A stretch of 8,490 bases of DNA from JAADHY01 sp964428935 (GTDB lineage: Bacteria; Planctomycetota; Planctomycetia; Planctomycetales; Planctomycetaceae), in NCBI GenBank assembly GCA_964428935.1, contig CAYSAG010000222.1, forward strand, positions 1-8,490, given 5' to 3'. Within the stretch, counting starts at the first letter, position 1. Each line of letters opens with the position of its first letter. Below, piece after piece: positions 1 to 4,872 of the stretch. The notes beneath the pieces are model-generated. The model was not told where the DNA came from and did not search any database. It saw only the letters and a list, made by a program, of their open reading frames with translations. The position numbers and the translations under genes are program-made.

Positions 1-39
1 CAATCCCCCAATTGCAACGGCAGTCACAAGGGCTTTCAT
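1..39 (-). CDS. N-terminus of an exported protein (partial, runs off the left edge)
   Basis: Only the first 13 codons are in the window, read on the minus strand from an ATG at 39-37. They give MKALVTAVAIGGL, a lysine followed by a hydrophobic run, which is the typical opening of a Sec signal peptide. The start is supported by a purine-rich Shine-Dalgarno (AAGGGAG) seven bases upstream. The gene points the same way as the barrel protein at 678-2402, but 638 bases separate them, so co-transcription is doubtful. The function cannot be told from this fragment. A chance ATG is possible, but the ribosome site plus the signal-like residues make a real gene more likely. Confidence 0.68.
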   Translation of the reverse strand, partial: MKALVTAVAIGGL

Positions 40-46
40 CTGTGTG

Positions 47-53
47 CTCCCTT
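47..53 (-). promoter_or_regulatory. Ribosome binding site for the left-edge gene
   Basis: On the minus strand this reads AAGGGAG, with seven bases between it and the ATG at 39. It is the main reason for accepting that very short partial gene. Confidence 0.6.
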
Positions 54-366
54 CTCGTGCCAAGGCTTTTCAGACCGTTTCGCAGCGAACCCCGGCCGTT
101 CGACCAACTCAACCGTCGTCCCGCCGAGCGGCCCGCACGGAGGCCCCGCCCAGACGCCGGCTCGGCTCGAGTGCTCCGCCAGTTGACGGCTCGACCGACT
201 TTGCACGAACAGCGTTCGGCAAGAAAGACGCTCTGCGGAAGCAGCGAACGGCGGGCATTCTCGCGCACCCTCAAAGCCGGGTGACTTTTCGGACGACCAC
301 TTGCTGGAGTCACTCGGCTGCCGGCTACAGCAGTCGCCGCAGCCGCCCACGTTCGGGCAAGCGCCG

Positions 367-411
367 GGCCTTCGGCAGGCCGCCGGGCTTGCAGCCCCTC
401 GAGCGGCTCGA
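367..411. repeat. Three consecutive short hairpins
   Basis: Three inverted repeats stand side by side: GGCCT/AGGCC (367-371 with 377-381), GGGCT/AGCCC (385-389 with 393-397) and TCGAG/CTCGA (399-403 with 407-411). Each has a 5-bp perfect stem and a loop of three to five bases. No T-run follows on either strand, so this is not a standard intrinsic terminator. Stems of this size arise by chance in GC-rich DNA; only their clustering is notable. Confidence 0.35.
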
Positions 412-677
412 CCGCGGCGTGCGAGGCAGCAAAGTTTCTGCCGCTACCCCATTCTTTTATCCTTCCGCAGCTTTACATTACGCCAACCGGCTCGGCCATT
501 TCAAGCGGTTCCCCTGCAGGCCCAGGCTGAATCGTCGGAAAATGCGAGTTCTGACGGTTACTCCGGCTGGTCGACGGGCTCCGGGCTGGAACGCGGCGCA
601 GGGGGAAGGCGGTGTGTCCAGGTGCTCCGGCGCGACCAGCGCACCGGCGTCTGGAGTCCGGTCGTGAGCTGCGGGGC

Positions 678-2402
678 TTACTGCGCCGTCAGGGCCACCA
701 GCGAGCGAGCCGGCAGCACCAGCCAGCTGTCGCTTCCCCGGACTTCGGTCTGCACCTGTGCTCCGGGCGGCAGGACCAGAGCCAAGTGCAAACGCCGGCC
801 GTCCTTCAGCGCCACGCGGACCCGTGCCGGCTCGTCGCGGAAGTTCTCGACGACGACCTTCTTGTCTCCGAAAAGGTAGAGCGACACGTTGCCGGGAGCG
901 GAGAACTGCACGCCCAGCGGTTCGAGCAGCGGTCGGCGCAGGCCGTCCAGCTCTTCTTGCGGACGCTCCGGCAACTGCCGAATGCTGGCCAGGACGCCGT
1001 AACGGGACTTCTTTTCGGCGGGCAACGTCAAGACGTGCACGGAGCGGCTGGCTCGAAGCCGGTCACGCAGCGGCTCGGGCAGCCGCTGCAGCAGGTTGCT
1101 GGTCACCAGCAGAACGGTGTGGTCGGCCAGGGCTTGGTCGATTTTCTGAGTCAAGTTCGGCTCAGCCAGCGCGTGCTCCGTCAACAGCAGCGACGGAACC
1201 TTCTCAGGAAACGCACCGCCGGCCGTCAGGGGAATGCCCGTCATGCCCAGGAAGTTGAACAGGTAGGCGTCGTTGCCGGCGTCGCTGTTCGGCGGCTTGA
1301 AAGACGCCACGCCCCTTGGCCGCTCGCCGTGGACGAACGCAGCCAGTTCCAGCAGCTTCGGCATTTCGGCACGGAACGCGGCCAGGTCCTCCGGGCCGTG
1401 GTCGCGGTGGAGCGCTCCGTAACAAAACAGCAAGCTCTCGGGGCACTGTCCCAGAATGGTTTGCCGAGCCTGCTCGACGTAAGTCTTCGGCGTAGTGCCC
1501 AGCGGGTCGAACCAGCCGCCGGCAAACTTCCGGCCGCTGACCGCCCTCGTCCACTGCGAAATCCAGTACGCTCCGTACTGCGGAAGCATTCCCCAGCGTG
1601 CGTTGTCGGGGTCGCGTGTTTCCGTGCCAATCCACGTCCAGTCGAACAGTTTCGGCTGGCGAGCCATGTCGTAGCCGCGCTCGTGGAACCGCTCGTACCA
1701 CTGCGGGAACTTGATGATCAGCTCGGCCCGCGGGTTGACGGCCTTCGCCGGACCAATGACCCGGTCCCGCGACAGCCGGTTCATCAATTCCAACCGGTAC
1801 TCGGACCACGAACGGTCGCCCTTGGCTCGCCGGCACTCCTCGCACTGGCAGTCGGTGAACCAGAAGTCGTCGATCATGATCACGTCGAAAAGGCTGGCCG
1901 CGTAACGGAAGATTTTCTCCAGCGTCTCCTGGGTCGGCTTGTCGGTGTAGCAGGAGATGAGGTTCCAGCCAGTCGACCGTTTGCCGACGAAAGTCGTCGT
2001 CACGCCACCGCCAACGACGAACCCTTCCTTCTGGAAGCGTTTTTTCGCTCGCACCAAAGTGTCGCGGTCGGCCCAGACGCGGCTGCGAAAGACCTCGAGG
2101 AACACGTGCGTAATTCCAGCTTCCTTGCACCACCGGACCGCTTCGTCCAGTCCTTCGGGGGTGGCGAGTCTTTCCTGCACGTCGTGAGCGGTGAAGAGCG
2201 TGGCGAAGCGGTGGACGTGACTTTGCTGTTGAGCCAGCCGCCACAGGTCCACCGGCCGGTCTGCTGCGACGGGCGCCTGCGCGCTGGCCGGCGTCGGCCA
2301 CCACCCGCCAGCGGCAAACAAAACGGCGACCGTCGACCAGACGAGGTGAAACGGCCTTCTGGTCCGAGGCGTCACGTCATGGCAAGACAAGCTGCTCAGC
2401 AT
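678..2402 (-). CDS. Exported (beta/alpha)8-barrel protein, glycoside-hydrolase-like
   Basis: The protein has 574 residues. I chose the ATG at 2402 because GGAGGGAGG lies eight bases upstream and a signal peptide starts at once: a basic TRRPF segment (14-18), a hydrophobic stretch (about 20-35) and a likely cut after ASA (39-41). The TRR-x-F pattern hints at Tat export, but Sec is equally possible. Residues about 63-335 show eight strand-like segments in barrel order, near 66-72, 98-105, 128-137, 173-182, 227-236, 253-262, 293-300 and 323-331. Candidate catalytic acids sit at strand ends: E103, D178/D179 and E261. A C-x-C-x2-C cluster (C185, C187, C190) follows strand four and could bind metal or form a disulfide. 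Residues 363-496 look like a Rossmann-like middle domain and 497-574 like a beta domain, an order that recalls GH42-type beta-galactosidases. The fold and the hydrolase role are inferences. The substrate, probably a polysaccharide or glycoside outside the cytoplasm, is unknown. The frame continues upstream to 2525, but that extension would bury the signal peptide. Confidence 0.85.
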   Translation of the reverse strand: MLSSLSCHDVTPRTRRPFHLVWSTVAVLFAAGGWWPTPASAQAPVAADRPVDLWRLAQQQSHVHRFATLFTAHDVQERLATPEGLDEAVRWCKEAGITHVFLEVFRSRVWADRDTLVRAKKRFQKEGFVVGGGVTTTFVGKRSTGWNLISCYTDKPTQETLEKIFRYAASLFDVIMIDDFWFTDCQCEECRRAKGDRSWSEYRLELMNRLSRDRVIGPAKAVNPRAELIIKFPQWYERFHERGYDMARQPKLFDWTWIGTETRDPDNARWGMLPQYGAYWISQWTRAVSGRKFAGGWFDPLGTTPKTYVEQARQTILGQCPESLLFCYGALHRDHGPEDLAAFRAEMPKLLELAAFVHGERPRGVASFKPPNSDAGNDAYLFNFLGMTGIPLTAGGAFPEKVPSLLLTEHALAEPNLTQKIDQALADHTVLLVTSNLLQRLPEPLRDRLRASRSVHVLTLPAEKKSRYGVLASIRQLPERPQEELDGLRRPLLEPLGVQFSAPGNVSLYLFGDKKVVVENFRDEPARVRVALKDGRRLHLALVLPPGAQVQTEVRGSDSWLVLPARSLVALTAQ

Positions 2403-2410
2403 GTCGGTTT

Positions 2411-2419
2411 CCTCCCTCC
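2411..2419 (-). promoter_or_regulatory. Ribosome binding site fixing the start of the barrel protein
   Basis: The minus strand reads GGAGGGAGG, a near-perfect anti-16S match, eight bases before the ATG at 2402. It decides for this start over the in-frame upstream ATG at 2525, which would add 41 residues in front of the signal peptide. Confidence 0.8.
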
Positions 2420-2818
2420 GAATTGGACTGGCGGCTCGACGCTTGGCCGCGGTTCGCACAGCTTCGTCGTTGTTTTGCGAGGGCCGCCCGCCTTCCCCGA
2501 GTCGCCGGGTCTTGTTTGGATTCAAAGTGAGCCGGCCGGCCCTCGAGGCTTTCGGTTTGAGCGCCCCACGCTTTCACCGAGACCTGTCGGACCGGTTTCG
2601 CGGCGTTTGTCAGGCGCTCGGTCGGAGCAGCGCCAAAGGGCGGACGACCGGTTCGATCCTACCCCGGTTTGCGCTCGGAACCAAGCCAGCGCGGTCGAGC
2701 CGCCGTTGTGGGGCGAGTCTCGCGACGAAGACCCGGCCGGGCAGCGAAGCGCGCAGCGGAAGCACTCGGACGCCTGTCGGTTCACCCGGCCGCCAGTCGG
2801 TTTCTCACGAAGTCGTTG

Positions 2819-2847
2819 TTGACTTGCCTTCAGGGCCGGAGTACGGT
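2819..2847 (+). promoter_or_regulatory. Weak sigma70-like promoter candidate with no adjacent gene
   Basis: TTGACT (five of six to consensus) is followed after exactly 17 bases by TACGGT, which keeps the key T, A and final T of a -10 box. The next gene start downstream is at 3787, over 900 bases away. It is either a chance match or the promoter of an untranslated RNA. Confidence 0.22.
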
Positions 2848-3377
2848 GGAGTTTGGCCGTCCAGCTTGGCGGCCCTGGAAGGCTCCTTCCTCCACAAACC
2901 CACCGATTCGACCTCTGACGGCCGGGCCGTCCGAGCTGGACGGGCCGACCCTCGCCTGGAAGAACAAGAACCGACACCAGCAGGGCTGCTTCACATTCAC
3001 AAACGGCACTCGCGTCGCTTCTCCGAGTCCAGAGACGCGGGGGCCAAGAACGGGCGCTGTCGACGGTGACCCGAGTTCGAGGCCGGGGACTGCAGTCTGC
3101 AGGAGCGGGCGGCCCCTGTCGGCTGACTTCAACGCCTCGCTGGACATCCGCCCCCGTTGGCCGTGGGCTCGGACCGGGCCGTCGTCAGTGCCGTCCATTT
3201 ACCTGGCTCCAGCGAGAATCCGGGCGACCTGTCTTCGGTTGAGCCTTTCTGTGCTGGGCGACGCCGTGGCCGCGACGGCCGCCGGGGGCAAGTGCGGGCC
3301 ACTTTTTCCACAAGACTGCTTGAGGTTGTCCAGGAATTGGAGGGTCGACGCTCCGTCGTGGCCGCTGACGGTTCGTG

Positions 3378-3396
3378 TCTTGAGGCCACCTCAAGA
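3378..3396. repeat. Perfect 8-bp inverted repeat, CCA loop
   Basis: TCTTGAGG (3378-3385) and CCTCAAGA (3389-3396) are exact reverse complements separated by three bases. It is the longest perfect short-loop palindrome that I noticed in the divergent region. AAAAG follows on the plus strand and CACG on the minus strand, so there is no U-tract and it is not an intrinsic terminator. A dimeric regulator site or an RNA hairpin are both possible. Confidence 0.45.
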
Positions 3397-3656
3397 AAAG
3401 ACGCGTTCGGTCGCTCCAGAAGCTGCCAATCCCTCGAGAAACGCGGGTCAATTCCCGGACACACTCGACTGCTTAGCCGCCGCGCGGACGGAGGAACGCC
3501 GGCGGTGGCGGTGGAACGGAGCAGTGCCGCGCGCTTCGTCGAGGAGCCGCGCGGGGTAGCAGCGGCCGCTGACCTGTCTGAGATTGTCAGAACGCAAGCT
3601 CGACGGCTCCGGGCTGACGCCGACCTTTCCAGTCGAAATTCCGACCGCCGTCGAAG

Positions 3657-3685
3657 TTGCTCCCCGACTACCACCTCAATAGACT
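3657..3685 (+). promoter_or_regulatory. Possible promoter of the acyltransferase gene
   Basis: TTGCTC and TAGACT are separated by 17 bases, which would start transcription near 3692 and give a leader of about 95 bases. The -35 match is poor (three of six) and the -10 fair (four of six). The position is sensible but the sequence support is weak. Confidence 0.28.
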
Positions 3686-3774
3686 CTCGCACCAAGTGCT
3701 TCGTGCAGACGGGAACCGGCCGAGCGAAGGCCGACACGTGCGGTCAGCGGCGCTGTCGTGCAAAGAGTCTGTTC

Positions 3775-3784
3775 AGAAGGAAGG
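3775..3784 (+). promoter_or_regulatory. Ribosome binding site fixing the acyltransferase start
   Basis: AGAAGGAAGG lies just before the ATG at 3787; its AGAAGG part is six bases from the start codon. The reading frame stays open back to 3157, so this site and the membrane segment that follows decide the start. Confidence 0.7.
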
Positions 3785-3786
3785 CC

Positions 3787-4542
3787 ATGTCACCGGACGC
3801 GTGGGGGTTGGCGGCAATCTGTGCGTACGCGGTGGTGGTTGCGTCCGTCCTTGTGTACCAAGCCGTTCGCTGCAGCGAGGGCCCGGTCGTCTGGACGCTG
3901 TACGTCGTCGAGCGCCTTTACGTCGGAAATGTGTTTCGTTGGCGGGCCAGTGGACGCTGTCCTTTCCCATCGACCGGGCCAGCGATTGTCATTGCGAACC
4001 ACCGCAGTCCGGTCGACCCGCTGATGATTTGGATGAACCACCATTTGGGGCCGGCCGGTCGCAAGCCCATTCGAAAAATCGGGTTCCTGATGGCTCGCGA
4101 GTACTACGACCAGCCGGGGTTCATCGGCTGGATTTGTCGAGTCATGGAGGCGATTCCGTTGGAGCGGGACGGGAAAGACATCAGTGGGACGCGAGCGGCA
4201 CTGCGAAGACTGCGGGACGGCAAGATTTTGGGAATTTTCCCCGAAGGGGGCATCAACACCGAGACTCGGTTGCGGCGAGCCGACGTCGGAGTGGCTTGGC
4301 TCGCGCTGAGCTCGCGGGCTCCGGTCTTTCCGGTTTTCATCCATGGAGCCCCGCAGGCTGAGGACATGGTCTCGCCGTTCTACACGTTCTGCCGGGTGCG
4401 AGTGGTGTACGGCGAGCCGGTCGACCTGAGCGAGTACTACGGGCGGCGAAAGACGCAAGAGGTGCTCCGGGAAGTGACAGACCGGCTAATGGGGGAACTG
4501 GCAAGGCTGGGGGGCGTCGAGTTCACACCGACGGGCGCTTGA
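3787..4542 (+). CDS. PlsC-family lysophospholipid acyltransferase (1-acyl-glycerol-3-phosphate acyltransferase-like)
   Basis: The protein has 251 residues, the usual size of a PlsC (LPLAT) enzyme. These enzymes move an acyl chain from acyl-ACP or acyl-CoA to a lysophospholipid, classically making phosphatidic acid at the inner membrane. A hydrophobic helix (about 6-27) should anchor the N-terminus. The four family blocks are present in order: block I NHRSPVD with the catalytic H72 and D77 (HX4D), block II IPLER (123-127) with the substrate-binding arginine, block III FPEGG (151-155), and block IV around PVFPVFIHG (179-187). Block III lacks the TRS that usually follows FPEG, which may mean another acyl acceptor. 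The ATG at 3787 is chosen from its ribosome site; the open frame upstream encodes nothing family-like. The secretin follows on the same strand after 330 structured bases and probably has its own promoter. The family is secure, but the exact acceptor (LPA, another lysolipid or an ornithine-type lipid) is not. Confidence 0.92.
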   Translation: MSPDAWGLAAICAYAVVVASVLVYQAVRCSEGPVVWTLYVVERLYVGNVFRWRASGRCPFPSTGPAIVIANHRSPVDPLMIWMNHHLGPAGRKPIRKIGFLMAREYYDQPGFIGWICRVMEAIPLERDGKDISGTRAALRRLRDGKILGIFPEGGINTETRLRRADVGVAWLALSSRAPVFPVFIHGAPQAEDMVSPFYTFCRVRVVYGEPVDLSEYYGRRKTQEVLREVTDRLMGELARLGGVEFTPTGA

Positions 4543-4548
4543 CCGGTC

Positions 4549-4595
4549 TTCGTCCCGGCCCAGGCAGTCGGCTGCCGACGTTTCGCCGGGACGAA
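4549..4595 (+). terminator. Long nested hairpin after the acyltransferase, terminator-like
   Basis: TTCGTCCCGGC (4549-4559) pairs perfectly over 11 bp with GCCGGGACGAA (4585-4595). Inside it sits a second hairpin, GTCGG/CCGAC (4567-4571 with 4575-4579) with a three-base loop. It starts seven bases after the TGA at 4542, the usual place for a terminator. No uracil tract follows, so it may instead protect the 3' end of the mRNA or work with Rho. Confidence 0.6.
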
Positions 4596-4630
4596 AGTCG
4601 TTCGCGTCTTGGACCGAGTCTTTGGACTGA

Positions 4631-4660
4631 GGGGCTCGACCAGCCCCCGAGGGCTTGGTC
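4631..4660 (+). promoter_or_regulatory. Two mutually exclusive hairpins
   Basis: GGGGCT (4631-4636) can pair with AGCCCC (4642-4647). The same bases can instead take part in GACCAGCCC (4638-4646) pairing with GGGCTTGGTC (4651-4660) with one bulged T. Both cannot form at once. This resembles the layout of attenuators, but it lies upstream of the likely secretin promoter, so it would act only on read-through RNA from the acyltransferase side. Confidence 0.35.
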
Positions 4661-4663
4661 CGT

Positions 4664-4679
4664 CAGGCCGTCGGGCCTG
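4664..4679 (+). repeat. Perfect 6-bp hairpin, third of the series
   Basis: CAGGCC (4664-4669) and GGCCTG (4674-4679) flank a GTCG loop. It stands four bases after the preceding hairpin pair. There is no T-run after it. Confidence 0.45.
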
Positions 4680-4720
4680 CGTCTCTGCGTCGGCGCGTCG
4701 ACGAAAAATTGAAATTCCTG

Positions 4721-4749
4721 TTGAGACGGGTTCCGCATTTGTCTAACAT
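4721..4749 (+). promoter_or_regulatory. Sigma70-like promoter of the secretin gene
   Basis: TTGAGA (five of six to TTGACA) and TAACAT (four of six, keeping the conserved TA and final T) are separated by exactly 17 bases. A more AT-rich patch lies around it. Transcription would start near 4756, giving a leader of roughly 117 bases before the GTG at 4873. It is the best promoter match that I found in the window. Confidence 0.5.
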
Positions 4750-4755
4750 CCGTCG

Positions 4756-4805
4756 CCCTCTTTTCTCTCTCCGCACCTCAACTCACCCACCCGTCGTTTC
4801 CTTCT
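4756..4805 (+). other. Pyrimidine-rich leader stretch
   Basis: Of 50 bases, 42 are C or T, including an unbroken run of 17 (4756-4772); only three are G. It begins where transcription of the secretin gene should start, so the mRNA 5' end would be largely unstructured. Such leaders can bind S1 protein or RNA regulators, but no specific site is recognisable. Confidence 0.4.
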
Positions 4806-4860
4806 GCGTGACGACGACTGAAGTTGCATCCCCTGTGCCATTAACTTCGTGCATTGGACT

Positions 4861-4864
4861 GGAG
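4861..4864 (+). promoter_or_regulatory. Ribosome binding site deciding the secretin GTG start
   Basis: GGAG lies eight bases ahead of the GTG at 4873. Another in-frame GTG exists at 4849 without such a site, and the signal peptide fits the 4873 start. Confidence 0.65.
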
Positions 4865-4872
4865 CGACCCCA

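Larger units (their letters stand above)
40..677. other. Non-coding gap of 638 bases
   Basis: It lies between the stop of the barrel protein (TAA at 680-678, minus strand) and the start of the left-edge gene. Open frames here are those expected of GC-rich DNA: their translations are arginine-, serine- and proline-rich, with no domain, motif or ribosome site that I can recognise. The gap holds a cluster of small hairpins (367-411) and one more AT-rich patch around 447-486, which may contain a promoter, although I could not find a convincing -35/-10 pair there. I see no U-tailed terminator after the stop at 678. Confidence 0.6.
2403..3786. other. Long divergent non-coding region (1,384 bases)
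   Basis: It separates the minus-strand barrel gene from the plus-strand acyltransferase, so promoters for both should lie inside it. Several frames stay open for 100 to 300 codons, but their translations are low-complexity arginine/serine/proline/glycine mixtures with no recognisable domain, and they overlap one another on both strands. I see no tRNA, rRNA or CRISPR structure. Features of note are a perfect 8-bp inverted repeat (3378-3396), a weaker hairpin CCGTCC/GGACGG (2927-2932 with 2938-2943) and two weak promoter candidates. Its length is well beyond what two promoters need. It could hold an untranslated RNA, a decayed gene, or a gene that I fail to recognise. Confidence 0.55.
4543..4872 (+). 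other. Structured spacer between acyltransferase and secretin (330 bases)
   Basis: No convincing gene lies here. The first 140 bases carry a series of strong inverted repeats (4549-4679). Next come a sigma70-like promoter (4721-4749), a pyrimidine-rich stretch (4756-4805) and the Shine-Dalgarno of the secretin. The order suggests transcription ending after the acyltransferase and restarting for the secretin. Confidence 0.6.

Noticed and set aside
600..677. Intrinsic terminator after the barrel protein
   Set aside because: Only weak partial stems are seen on the minus strand beyond the stop codon, and there is no T-run.
2403..2525. Upstream extension of the barrel protein by 41 codons
   Set aside because: It would place charged residues before the signal peptide and ignores the near-perfect GGAGGGAGG eight bases before the ATG at 2402.
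2650..2659. GGTTCGATCC, resembling the T-loop of a tRNA
   Set aside because: The flanking five bases cannot form the T-stem, and no acceptor or anticodon arm is present.
612..2822. Very long plus-strand open frame opposite the barrel protein
   Set aside because: It is the antisense shadow of the 678-2402 gene: Gln/Arg/Val-rich, with no domain and no ribosome site, while the minus strand has a signal peptide and a full barrel pattern.
2669..3559. 296-codon plus-strand open frame in the divergent region
   Set aside because: Composition is Arg/Pro/Ser/Ala noise, no ribosome site was found, and it overlaps equally long frames on both strands, as GC-rich non-coding DNA does.
3157..3786. Upstream extension of the acyltransferase frame by 210 codons
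   Set aside because: The extra residues are low-complexity and unlike any LPLAT N-terminus, and a strong ribosome site plus membrane helix mark the ATG at 3787.
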